Shown here: positions 15,624-23,012 of the stretch, piece after piece | Position numbering within the stretch: position 1 is the first letter of the stretch | How the letters are laid out: each line of letters starts with the position of its first letter | DNA from: Actinomycetales bacterium | GTDB taxonomy: Bacteria > Actinomycetota > Actinomycetes > Actinomycetales > Dermatophilaceae | NCBI GenBank assembly: GCA_016710645.1 | Contig: JADJVI010000010.1 | Span: 1-33,268 of the forward strand | Length of the DNA: 33,268 nt | Direction of reading: 5' to 3' | Position numbers and translations under genes: made by a program | Notes under the pieces: model-generated | What the model was told of the DNA's origin: nothing | Seen by the model: only the letters and a program-made list of their open reading frames with translations | The model's database searches: none

Positions 15624-16352
15624 TTAGCGGCGGCCGCCGCCGAGCAGGCCACCCAACACATCGGTGATGATGCTGCCGGCGCTGGGAGCGCTGGAGCGCT
15701 GCGAGGACTGGGTCGCCCCACCCCCGAGCACCTGGCCGAGGATGTCTCCGAGGATGCCGCCCATCGGGTCGCTGGCCGAGCCGCTCTGGGCGTCCTGCTG
15801 GTAGCCCTGGTCGGCCGGGCCGCTGCCGTCGGTGGGAATGAGGGGACCGGAAGGCTCCTCCTGCTGGTAGGAGCCGCCCGAGCGGGTCGAGGTCGACTGC
15901 CCTGCGCCGCCACCGAGGACCTGGCCGAGGATGTCGCCCAGCCCGCCGGACTGCTGCAGCTTCTTGGACAGGTAGGCCAGCACGATGGGGGCGAGGATCG
16001 GCAGCAGCTTGCTGATCAGCGAGGAGCCGCCGCGGCCGGACACACCGCCGAGCTGGTGGATGACCTGGTCGGTGTTGGCGCCGAAGATGTTGGCGACGAT
16101 CTTCTCGCCGTCCGCGGTGTCGATGCCGCCGAGGTCGGCGCCATCGTCACCGAAGAGGCCACCGTCGTGTCGCTGCAGCGCCTGACCGAGCGACAGGGCG
16201 CCGGCCGGGTCAGAGGCGTTGGCCTGCAAGCCGCCCAGCAGGGCAGGGAGCGCGGCCCGGGCGGCCTGCTCGGCCTCGCCTTCGGGCACGCCGAGCTGCT
16301 CGGCGAGCTGATCCATGGGGATCTGGGCGAGGAGTTGGTCGATCTCAGACAT
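15624..16352 (-). CDS. DUF937 (YidB-like) protein
   Basis: The 242-aa protein starts at ATG 16352 (MSEIDQLLAQIPMDQLAEQLG). Its first ~150 residues show the DUF937 pattern: helices with AALPALLGGLQANA, then GGIDTADGEKIVANIFG and a hydrophobic segment KLLPILAPIVLAYLSKKL. The remainder is low-complexity Gly/Ser/Gln with a duplicated block: LGDILGQVLGGGA occurs twice, about 60 residues apart, each followed by a Gln/Ser run. The DUF937 family has no established biochemical role. The open frame upstream of 16352 lacks a ribosome site and is ignored. It shares a 129-bp divergent spacer with the dehydrogenase gene. Confidence 0.82.
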   Translation of the reverse strand: MSEIDQLLAQIPMDQLAEQLGVPEGEAEQAARAALPALLGGLQANASDPAGALSLGQALQRHDGGLFGDDGADLGGIDTADGEKIVANIFGANTDQVIHQLGGVSGRGGSSLISKLLPILAPIVLAYLSKKLQQSGGLGDILGQVLGGGAGQSTSTRSGGSYQQEEPSGPLIPTDGSGPADQGYQQDAQSGSASDPMGGILGDILGQVLGGGATQSSQRSSAPSAGSIITDVLGGLLGGGRR

Positions 16353-16481
16353 GTGGGTTGTTGTCCCTCCCTTGTGCAGCCCCAACGGCTGCCGTGCGCT
16401 CAGCCTAACGACCGGCATACCGCGTCCGCTCCCGCAGCGACGAGGGTCGACCGGCGGTGGGGTGGCGGGTTACCGTCAGGG

Positions 16482-17429
16482 ATGCGTATCGCGACGGTGC
16501 CGGATGCCGAATGGATCGAGCGGGTGGGTCCGGTCGAGGGCGTCGAGGTGCGCTCCTGGGACATGAGCACGCCGCTGCCCGACCCCGAGATCGGGTATGC
16601 CGTGCACCCCTACCTCACCTCGCCCGCCCGGGTCGCCAACGTCGGGTCGGTGCCCGGTCATCGGGTTGTCCAGCTGATGACGGCCGGCTACGACGCCCAC
16701 TTGGCGCACCTACATGCCGACGTATCGCTGTGCAATGCCGCGGGCGTCCATGACGCCGCGACCGCCGAGCAGGCGGTCACCCTCATGCTCGCGGCCCTGC
16801 GCGGCATACCGGAGTTTGTCCAGGCTCAGGCGCGGGCGACCTGGCTGCCGATCCGGATGTGGTCGGGCCTGGCCGACAAGCGCGTGCTCATCGTCGGGTA
16901 TGGGCGAATCGGTCGGGCGATCGCGGCGCGGCTGGCGCCGTTCGAGGTGTCCCTCACCGCGGTGGCGAGTCGGCCACGGGCTGGCGACGACCTCGTGCCT
17001 GTCGTTCACGGGATGGACGAGTGGCCGACGCTGCTGCCGCACGCCGATGTGGTCGTGCTCGTCGTACCGCTGCTGCCGGCCACCACAGGACTCGTCGATG
17101 CCGACTTCCTCGCCGCCATGCCCGCTGGCTCGTTGCTCGTCAATATTGCGCGGGGGCCGGTGGTCGACACCGATGCCCTGCTCGCGGCGCTGCACTCGGG
17201 TCGGATCCGGGCTGCTCTGGACGTCACGGACCCGGAGCCGCTCCCCGACGGGCACCCGCTGTGGACCGCCCCGGATGTGCTCATCAGCCCGCACGTCGGC
17301 GGCGCGAGCAATGCCTTCTACCCGCGGGCCGCGGCGCTCATCCGCACCCAACTGCAGCGGTATGCCGTGGGGCAGCCACCACTGCACATCGTCGCCGGCC
17401 CCAGTGCCGACCGCTCTACGGGCCGGTAG
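16482..17429 (+). CDS. D-isomer-specific 2-hydroxyacid dehydrogenase family protein
   Basis: These NAD(P)-dependent enzymes interconvert 2-oxoacids and D-2-hydroxyacids. The 315-aa protein has the Rossmann motif VLIVGYGRIGRAIA and the three catalytic residues of the family: R224 in NIARGPVVD, E252 in DPEPLPDG and H271 in SPHVGG. The substrate-side N-terminal domain (HPYLTSPARVANVG, LMTAGYDAHL) is intact. The substrate cannot be told; phosphoglycerate dehydrogenase would usually be longer, with an ACT domain. ATG 16482 has AGGG only a few bases upstream; no better in-frame start is seen. Two copies of the iterated octamer fall inside it, one producing a GGC-ATA-CCG codon run. Confidence 0.9.
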   Translation: MRIATVPDAEWIERVGPVEGVEVRSWDMSTPLPDPEIGYAVHPYLTSPARVANVGSVPGHRVVQLMTAGYDAHLAHLHADVSLCNAAGVHDAATAEQAVTLMLAALRGIPEFVQAQARATWLPIRMWSGLADKRVLIVGYGRIGRAIAARLAPFEVSLTAVASRPRAGDDLVPVVHGMDEWPTLLPHADVVVLVVPLLPATTGLVDADFLAAMPAGSLLVNIARGPVVDTDALLAALHSGRIRAALDVTDPEPLPDGHPLWTAPDVLISPHVGGASNAFYPRAAALIRTQLQRYAVGQPPLHIVAGPSADRSTGR

Positions 17430-17570
17430 TGAGCGTCCCGCACCACTCATCCGCACGGCAGAACTCGAACCGTCCGATCGGCTGCGATCGACCACCACAC
17501 TGGCCGATCGTCAGGGAGCGCCCCTGCTGATCGACGGCCGCTCGTGGTCGCCTGCTTCGGCGCCGCATGG
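17430..17570. other. 141-bp convergent spacer, nothing recognised
   Basis: This stretch lies between the ends of the dehydrogenase and HNH genes. A short T-loop-like GGTTCGAG occurs on the minus strand, but I could not build a cloverleaf around it. No clear terminator stem was found. Confidence 0.5.
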
Positions 17571-19334
17571 TCAACTGCGTCGCTGGAAGTGGACAGTCTT
17601 CGCCCCCGGCCCGTTCCCGTGTGCCCGGGCCTCGCGGGTGATCTCGTGGTGGTAGCCGGGGTCGTGCATTGTGCGGTGGTGGTAGCCGCATAGCGGGATC
17701 GCTCGATCCAGGTCGGTCAATCCGCCTTTGGACCAGGGGTCTTCGTGGTGTAGCTCGGACCAGGTGTATGGGCGGTCGCAGTCGGCCGCGGCGCAGGTCT
17801 CGTAGATCGTCGCCAGTGCGGTGCGTTGGTGGTCGTTGAAGAAGCGGTTCTGTCTGCCGAGGTCGAGGATTTGGCTGGGTCCGCCGAGGACGGCGGGGAT
17901 GATGTCGGCGGCGCAGGCGATCCGTCTGGCGGCACTGGCGGACATGAGGTGTCCGGTGTCGGTGCTGGCTGCTGCACTGGAGGGACTCATCGCTAGGAGG
18001 GTCCCGGTCAGCTCATGCACAGTGGCCTGCAGCTCCGCTGCTTTGGCAGCGCCCAGGACTTGTTCGGCGGTCATGGTGACGATGACGGTGGAGGCGACTT
18101 TCCCGGTGAGCTTCTCGGTGTCCAGGTGCTCGATGAGTTCGGTGAGGGCGCGGCCGCGGCGGTGGGCCCAGTCGATGTCGGCCCAGTCCGCGTTCCGACC
18201 CTCAACCCGCTGGCCGCTCGCGCCAGCGGCGGCAGTGGCACCGATCCCGAAGGGCTCCTGGCCGAAGGTTCCTGCCGTCCGCCCGGTCGCGCTAGACGGG
18301 GTCGTGGCGCCCGCACCGAACGACGCGTGTTCGTGCGTGGTGGTCGCGCCGGTCGTCGTGTGAGCGCCTGCGCCGGTGCCGCACGTGCCGGTGGCGCGCA
18401 GCAGGTCAGCTGCGACCGATCCGTCGGTGAAGCATCCGGCCGGGGTCTGCCCGTCGGCCAGGGCCTTCTCGGCGGCGTGGCGCAGGTGGTCGCGGCGGGG
18501 TGCGGTCATCGACTGCAACACCTTGCGCAGGATCCCGGCCACTGTCGTCGGGAGCAGGGCCCGCAGTTCGGCGGTGCCGTTGCCCAGGTCACGCAGGGTC
18601 ACCGTCGAGGACCGATACGCCCGGCGTTCCTCATCCAACAACTGAGCCTCAAGATGATCAGCGACTTCAGCGGCGGTCTTCTCCGCGGCAGCCAGCGCGA
18701 CCTTCGCTGCCCGGTCGAACTTCCCCGGGTTCAGATGGGCAGCCTGGCGCACCAGGGAGGTTTGGACCTTCTCGCGGTCCACCGGCGTCAGGGTCTTGGG
18801 GAGCTTGCTCATGGTTCGCACGACGATCCCGACATTCGACACCGAGACCTCACCGGCATGGAACGCCTCACGAGTCTGCTCCAACCCCTCCGCCAACGCT
18901 GTAGCGAGCACGACGTCCCGTTGTGCTGCCGCGCCCCCAGAGCGGGTCGTCGCAGCGACCCACGCCGACGTCGACGAGTGCCCGAACCGGCGGTGCACCT
19001 GCTGCTGATCTGCCCGAGCGACCAGCGCCAACCGCAGCGCTTCCGCCCGGCGCACGATCCGATCGGCCTCGTGGATGTCGGCCGACGAGATCACCACGTC
19101 ACTATCCGAGGCAGCTAGCCGGGCGTGGATCCGGTCGAACGTCGTATGCACCAGCGTCGTCGGAAGCCCCACCACCCTCGGCGTCACCCGCTCGTCACTC
19201 TGCACCCCACCCACCGCCACCGCCCCGCCAGCAGCTGGCGCCGACGGCTCAACCGAGGCAGCCGACGCAGCCGACGAAACCCCGCCGGACGGCATACCGC
19301 CGCCTGGCTTTGGGTCAAGGGGAGCGATCGTCAT
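17571..19334 (-). CDS. DUF222 and HNH endonuclease domain protein (13E12-repeat family type)
   Basis: A 587-aa protein. Residues ~55-310 are the helical DUF222 domain (EADRIVRRAEALRLALVARAD, HLNPGKFDRAAKVALAAAEK, AELRALLPTTVAGILRKVLQSM). A Gly/Ala/Thr-rich low-complexity stretch follows at about 310-385. The C-terminus carries an HNH nuclease motif: CAAADCDRPYTWSELHHEDPWSKGG, then LCGYHHRTMHD. The HH, N/D and H residues and a CxxxxC pair are present. The family is multicopy in many actinobacteria, including the REP13E12 repeats of mycobacteria, and its role is not established; mobility is suspected. ATG 19334 has a weak AGGTG ribosome site. Unlike its neighbours it contains only one iterated octamer, near its 5' end. 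Confidence 0.88.
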   Translation of the reverse strand: MTIAPLDPKPGGGMPSGGVSSAASAASVEPSAPAAGGAVAVGGVQSDERVTPRVVGLPTTLVHTTFDRIHARLAASDSDVVISSADIHEADRIVRRAEALRLALVARADQQQVHRRFGHSSTSAWVAATTRSGGAAAQRDVVLATALAEGLEQTREAFHAGEVSVSNVGIVVRTMSKLPKTLTPVDREKVQTSLVRQAAHLNPGKFDRAAKVALAAAEKTAAEVADHLEAQLLDEERRAYRSSTVTLRDLGNGTAELRALLPTTVAGILRKVLQSMTAPRRDHLRHAAEKALADGQTPAGCFTDGSVAADLLRATGTCGTGAGAHTTTGATTTHEHASFGAGATTPSSATGRTAGTFGQEPFGIGATAAAGASGQRVEGRNADWADIDWAHRRGRALTELIEHLDTEKLTGKVASTVIVTMTAEQVLGAAKAAELQATVHELTGTLLAMSPSSAAASTDTGHLMSASAARRIACAADIIPAVLGGPSQILDLGRQNRFFNDHQRTALATIYETCAAADCDRPYTWSELHHEDPWSKGGLTDLDRAIPLCGYHHRTMHDPGYHHEITREARAHGNGPGAKTVHFQRRS

Positions 19335-19342
19335 GCACCTAT

Positions 19343-19354
19343 TGTGCTAGCACA
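19343..19354. promoter_or_regulatory. 12-bp perfect palindrome TGTGCTAGCACA upstream of the HNH gene
   Basis: The palindrome lies 9-20 bases upstream of the HNH gene start codon, downstream of its candidate promoter and in an unusually AT-rich stretch. The size and symmetry suit a dimeric repressor operator. This is inference. Confidence 0.4.
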
Positions 19355-19382
19355 CACGTCCGAGTTCAAGGGCAAAGCAGCA

Positions 19383-19411
19383 AATATGACTGCCTCTTTC
19401 CGGAGAGTCAA
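19383..19411 (-). promoter_or_regulatory. Candidate sigma-A type promoter for the HNH gene
   Basis: Read on the minus strand, TTGACT (19411-19406) is followed by a 17-base spacer and CATATT (19388-19383). These match five of six and four of six positions of the -35 and -10 consensus. It lies about 50 bases before the HNH start codon. Confidence 0.45.
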
Positions 19412-19493
19412 AATGGGCATTTCCGACTGGTGAGACCGGCTGCCGACGCACCGGGCGCTGGCGCAGCGCACCGGAAGAGGGGAGGATCACCCC

Positions 19494-20012
19494 ATGAGCG
19501 AACCCTCCCGCCGGTTGTTGTTGCTGCGCCACTCCAAGGCCGAGCACGTCTTCGGCAAGGCGGACCATGAGCGCGAGCTGACCGACCGCGGTCATGCCGA
19601 CGCCCGCGCCATCGGGGAGTGGCTCGCGGCCCAGGGCATCGAGCCCGACCTGGTCATCTGCTCGACCGCGACCCGCACCCGGCAGACCTGGGCCTCCGCC
19701 CAAGAAGGCGGCGCCCGCGCCGACGCGACAGCGTTCGAGAAGGGGATCTACCACGGTGGCGTTCGTGCGGTGATGACTGCGGCCCAGGAGGCCGACCCCG
19801 ACCTCACGACGCTCTTGGTGGTCGGGCATGAGCCGACGATGTCGGCGGCGACCGAAATCCTCACCGAGGGCGCCGGGGCAGCAGCTGCCTTGGCGGCCTC
19901 CGACCGGGGATTCCCCACTTCAGGTCTCGCCGTCCTCGCCGTTGACGGCCCCTGGGCCCGGCTGGCCCAGGGTGGCGCCACGCTGGAGGAGTTCGTCGTC
20001 GGCCGCGGCTGA
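19494..20012 (+). CDS. SixA-like histidine phosphatase family protein
   Basis: A 172-aa member of the phosphoglycerate-mutase-like phosphatases. The phosphate-accepting motif is LLLLRHSKAEH (R12, H13), with serine instead of glycine after the histidine, as in SixA. ELTDRGHADARAIGEWL and ICSTATRTRQTW carry the usual second arginine region. VVGHEPTMS supplies the second catalytic histidine (H112). Such small enzymes dephosphorylate phosphohistidine proteins or small phosphate esters; the target here is unknown. GGAGG lies 8 nt before ATG 19494, within a weak GGGG/CCCC pairing (19479-19493) that might mask it. Divergent from the HNH gene and convergent with the oxidoreductase gene. Confidence 0.88.
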   Translation: MSEPSRRLLLLRHSKAEHVFGKADHERELTDRGHADARAIGEWLAAQGIEPDLVICSTATRTRQTWASAQEGGARADATAFEKGIYHGGVRAVMTAAQEADPDLTTLLVVGHEPTMSAATEILTEGAGAAAALAASDRGFPTSGLAVLAVDGPWARLAQGGATLEEFVVGRG

Positions 20013-20036
20013 CCAGCTTCACGGCTAGGAGCCGGA

Positions 20037-20052
20037 CGCCCACAGGTGGGCG
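20037..20052. terminator. Short GC hairpin between convergent genes
   Basis: CGCCCAC and GTGGGCG are separated by two bases, so about six pairs would form with a four-base loop. It lies between the ends of the phosphatase and oxidoreductase genes. There is no T-tract, so terminator function is tentative. Confidence 0.4.
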
Positions 20053-20085
20053 CTGATCAGACAGCACGACCACGCAGGCACCCGA

Positions 20086-21198
20086 TCAGGTCCGCGGCTT
20101 GCCCACCGCTGCGCGGATGTCGTCGATGGCATCCCAGTCGTTGACGTGCATCCCGGCAGTCACGATGCCATCGCGCAGCCACAACGCCCGGAACGTCAAC
20201 CCCTCAACATCACCCTCGATGACGACCTCATCGTCCGCGCTGCCGTGTCCGACGTACTCCATTCCGAGGTCGTACTGATCGGTGAAGAAGTAGGGCAACC
20301 GCTCATAGTCCTCGACCTCGCCGAGCAACGTCCGGGCGGCATGTTTGCCCTGCTCGATCGCGGTGTCCCAGTGCTCAACTCTCACCCTTCCCAGCAGCGG
20401 ATGGTCATGGTTGGCGATGTCCCCGGCCGCGACGATGCGCGGATCAGTCGTCCGCAGCGCCGCATCGACGAGCACCCCGTTGTCGACGGCCAGCCCCGCG
20501 CCGTCAGCCAGATCGAGCACGGGCTCGACCCCCACTCCGACGACGACCAGCTGCGCCCCGGCCAGGTCCTCGCGGGTCACCCGAGTGTCCAGGCGCAGGT
20601 CCACTCCGTGGCTGCGATGCAGGTCGGCGAAGACTGTCGCTACCCGCGGCCCGAGCACCCGCAGCAGGGGCAACTGCGCCATCTCGAAAACGGTCACCTC
20701 ACAGTCGGCCTGTCGAGCCGCGGCGGCCACTTCCAACCCGATCCACCCGGCCCCGATGACGACGACCCGACGGCCGGGCACCAGCGCCGCCTTGATCCGG
20801 TCGCTGTCCTCGATGGTCCGCAGGTATGCCGTGGGCACGCCAGATCCGTCGGCGAGGGCGAGCCGGCGCGGCCGGGATCCGGTGGCGAGGAGCAGGCCGG
20901 CATACGAGACGCTGCCGTGAGCCGTGTGCACGGACGACTGCGCGCGGTCGATCCCCACGACAGGCTCCCCGAGCAGCAGCGTTACGTCGTGTGCGGCATA
21001 CCAGTCCTGGGGGTGGATGAACGCCTTCTCGAGCGGGTCCTGCCCGAGCAAGTAGCCCTTGGACAGCGGCGGTCGCTCGTAGGGCAGGTGTGGTTCGGCG
21101 CCGATCAGGGTGACGGGGCCGGCATACCCCTGCTCGCGCAGCTCGGTGACCGCGCTGGCACCGGCTTGGCCGGCGCCGATGACAACGATCGGATCCAT
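20086..21198 (-). CDS. FAD-dependent NAD(P)H oxidoreductase (ferredoxin/rubredoxin reductase-like)
   Basis: A 370-aa flavoprotein starting at ATG 21198 with GAAGGAG 5-6 nt upstream. The first dinucleotide fold is IVVIGAGQAGASAVTELREQG (FAD). It is followed by the family-typical LPYERPPLSKGYLLG, the ATGSRPR motif, a second fold VVVIGAGWIGLEVAAAA (NAD(P)H) and the FAD-binding IVAAGDIA with VEHWDTAIEQGKHAA. This is the layout of BphA4-type ferredoxin reductases. It probably passes electrons from NAD(P)H to a small iron-sulfur or other carrier protein, but no ferredoxin gene is adjacent. It is the last gene of the sigma factor operon, 37 nt after folE. Confidence 0.9.
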   Translation of the reverse strand: MDPIVVIGAGQAGASAVTELREQGYAGPVTLIGAEPHLPYERPPLSKGYLLGQDPLEKAFIHPQDWYAAHDVTLLLGEPVVGIDRAQSSVHTAHGSVSYAGLLLATGSRPRRLALADGSGVPTAYLRTIEDSDRIKAALVPGRRVVVIGAGWIGLEVAAAARQADCEVTVFEMAQLPLLRVLGPRVATVFADLHRSHGVDLRLDTRVTREDLAGAQLVVVGVGVEPVLDLADGAGLAVDNGVLVDAALRTTDPRIVAAGDIANHDHPLLGRVRVEHWDTAIEQGKHAARTLLGEVEDYERLPYFFTDQYDLGMEYVGHGSADDEVVIEGDVEGLTFRALWLRDGIVTAGMHVNDWDAIDDIRAAVGKPRT

Positions 21199-21235
21199 GA
21201 CAACTCCTTCTCGGGTGGGTTCTCGGGTGGGCAGG

Positions 21236-21868
21236 TCAGCCCCGGGTGGCGGCAGCGAATCGGTCTCGCCAGTGCGGGTCCTCGCGCAGCGCGCCCCGGG
21301 CCGTGCTGGTGATCGTGCGTGCGCCCGCGGCACGGACGCCGCGCAAGGTCATGCAGAAGTGCTCGGCCGTCACGACGACCCCGATGCCGACCGGGTCGAG
21401 GTGGCTGTCGAGGTGTTCGGCGATCTGATCGGTGAGCCGTTCTTGAGTCTGCGGTCGGCGGGCGAACCACTCGACGGTGCGGGCAAACTTCGACAGCCCG
21501 AGGATCCGCGCACCCGGCAGGTAGGCGATGTGCGCCACCCCGACGAAGGGCAGCATGTGGTGCTCACACACCGACCGCACCGGCAGATCGCGCACCACGA
21601 CGAGGTCCGCGTATCCCGTCTCGGCCGGGAAGGTCGTCATGGTCACCGGTTCGGCGGTCAGCAACTCGGCGTAGGCCGCCACCATCCGAGCCGGGGTGCG
21701 CCGCATGCCCTCCTGCCCCAACGGCATACCGAGGGCGAGAAGGAGCTCGGTGGCTGCCCGCTCGGCCCGATCCAGGTCTGGACGGGTCGTGGCGAGTTCG
21801 CCGAGGCCGGGTCGCGGATGGGCGCGGGTGTGGTCGAGCGCGGTGATGGTCATGTCGATTGGTGGCAC
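21236..21868 (-). CDS. folE: GTP cyclohydrolase I (FolE)
   Basis: FolE converts GTP to dihydroneopterin triphosphate, the first step to folate and other pterins. From GTG 21868 it is 210 aa; an ATG five codons later (21853) is an equally possible start. The zinc ligands of type IA enzymes are present: C101 and H104 in SVCEHHMLPF, and C172 in EHFCMTLRGV. GLSKFARTVEWFARRPQTQERLT is the conserved core. It is unusual to find it in an operon with an ECF sigma factor and a flavoprotein, with no other folate genes nearby. The main folate gene cluster may lie elsewhere, making this a second, regulated copy; that is inference. It begins 15 nt after the anti-sigma stop. Confidence 0.93.
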   Translation of the reverse strand: MPPIDMTITALDHTRAHPRPGLGELATTRPDLDRAERAATELLLALGMPLGQEGMRRTPARMVAAYAELLTAEPVTMTTFPAETGYADLVVVRDLPVRSVCEHHMLPFVGVAHIAYLPGARILGLSKFARTVEWFARRPQTQERLTDQIAEHLDSHLDPVGIGVVVTAEHFCMTLRGVRAAGARTITSTARGALREDPHWRDRFAAATRG

Positions 21869-21883
21869 GGGGGCTCGATGGGC

Positions 21884-22138
21884 TTACCCGCGGTCGTGCA
21901 GGTCGTCGGAGAGGTCAGCGCGCAGCAGTTCCACCAGGGTGTGCAGTTCCTCCGCGCAGGCGGCGCACCCCAGCAGATGCCGATGCATGGGCTCGGACGC
22001 CGGACCCGCGCCATGGGCAACGCTTTCGGCATACGTGTCCAGGTGCTCGAAGCAGTCCTCGCAGGACAGCCACGGCGTGGTGTCCAGCAGCAGCGCCACG
22101 ACCTGGGACGGGGTGGGGGCGGTGTGCACGGTCTTCAC
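21884..22138 (-). CDS. Zinc-finger anti-sigma factor (ZAS type, soluble)
   Basis: An 84-aa protein whose GTG start (22138) overlaps the sigma factor stop by GTGA, the usual arrangement of a sigma/anti-sigma pair. It has the zinc-binding HxxxCxxC motif in MHRHLLGCAACAEEL, preceded by another cysteine pair in WLSCEDCFEHLDTY. No transmembrane segment follows, so it is probably cytoplasmic. That fits redox- or metal-sensing ZAS proteins better than envelope sensors. It should bind and inhibit the ECF factor encoded just upstream and release it on its signal, perhaps thiol oxidation or zinc loss. Confidence 0.85.
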   Translation of the reverse strand: MKTVHTAPTPSQVVALLLDTTPWLSCEDCFEHLDTYAESVAHGAGPASEPMHRHLLGCAACAEELHTLVELLRADLSDDLHDRG

Positions 22139-22788
22139 AGCGCGGCCTCCATTCCAGGGCGAACGGGCGACGAGGGTGGCAGGTGCCCGGTGTCCTGCAG
22201 GTGGACCCTCAGCCGCGCGCGCAGGTCGTGCAGCGTCTTGTAGAGCGCACCTCGGGTGGTGGCCAGCCGCTCGGCGAGCACATCGATGGGGATCTGCTCC
22301 ACGATGAGAGCGTGCGCCACCCGCCGCTGGTGGGGTGACAACTGCGTCCGTATGCCGTGTGCCACCGCCCGCGCGAGGTCCCCGGCTTCGGCGTGCAGAT
22401 CCGGTCCGGCCGTGGGGTCGGGCAGCCAGTCCACCTCGGCGACATCGAGATGTCGCGGTCGCCACGCCGCGCGATGCAGGTCCGAGGCGGTCTGCACCAG
22501 CGCGAACTTGTAGGCCCACGTGGTGAATCGACCGCGCCCCTGGAAAGAGTCCAGGCGACGCAGCACCGAGGTCATCGCCTCGTCGGCGCTCTGCTGCACC
22601 AGGGTTTCGACGGTGCGCTCGCCGAGGGTCTGGCTCTCGGCGGGCATCCGCCGGGCCTGGGCGGTGGCCGCGCGAACCAGGAGAGAATGCAGCGCGGCGA
22701 GGGCAGCATCCTGCACCGGGCCGTCCGCGCGAAGGGCGTCAATCCAGTCGGTGTCGCGCAGGAAGGCCGTCGACGGCTCGGCGGTCAT
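22135..22788 (-). CDS. ECF-type RNA polymerase sigma factor
   Basis: A 217-aa group IV sigma factor. Region 2 is SADEAMTSVLRRLDSFQGRGRFTTWAYKFALVQ, with the helix that melts the -10. Region 4 is LSPHQRRVAHALIVEQIPIDVLAERL followed by TTRGALYKTLHDLRARLR, a helix-turn-helix for the -35. The GRFTTWAYKFA signature is characteristic of ECF proteins. The start is ATG 22788 with GGAAGG 10 nt upstream; the longer open frame upstream has no ribosome site. It heads an operon with its anti-sigma factor, folE and the oxidoreductase. A GAACT...CGTC pair on the minus strand, 18 bases apart (22861-22835), could be an autoregulated ECF promoter, with low confidence. Confidence 0.9.
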   Translation of the reverse strand: MTAEPSTAFLRDTDWIDALRADGPVQDAALAALHSLLVRAATAQARRMPAESQTLGERTVETLVQQSADEAMTSVLRRLDSFQGRGRFTTWAYKFALVQTASDLHRAAWRPRHLDVAEVDWLPDPTAGPDLHAEAGDLARAVAHGIRTQLSPHQRRVAHALIVEQIPIDVLAERLATTRGALYKTLHDLRARLRVHLQDTGHLPPSSPVRPGMEAAL

Positions 22789-23012
22789 GGCGCTCGACCT
22801 TCCTGACTCGGGGCCCCGGGTGCGGCTCGCTGTCGACGGCATACCCAGTTGGTGGCAGTTCGACGCGAGGGTCTTACCTCGGCGGCCCTCCGGGTCTCCC
22901 GACGACGTCGCCGGAGTGCGGACGACTGCGCCGCCCGAGCGGGTCGCGGCTAGCCTGGGAGGGTCCGCGCGCGGCATACCGTCGCGTGCCCGAGATGCCT
23001 CGCGAGGTCGAC

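Noticed and set aside
17440..17490. tRNA-like fragment (GGTTCGAG on the minus strand)
   Set aside because: The flanking bases do not form a T-arm stem and no anticodon or acceptor stem could be found.
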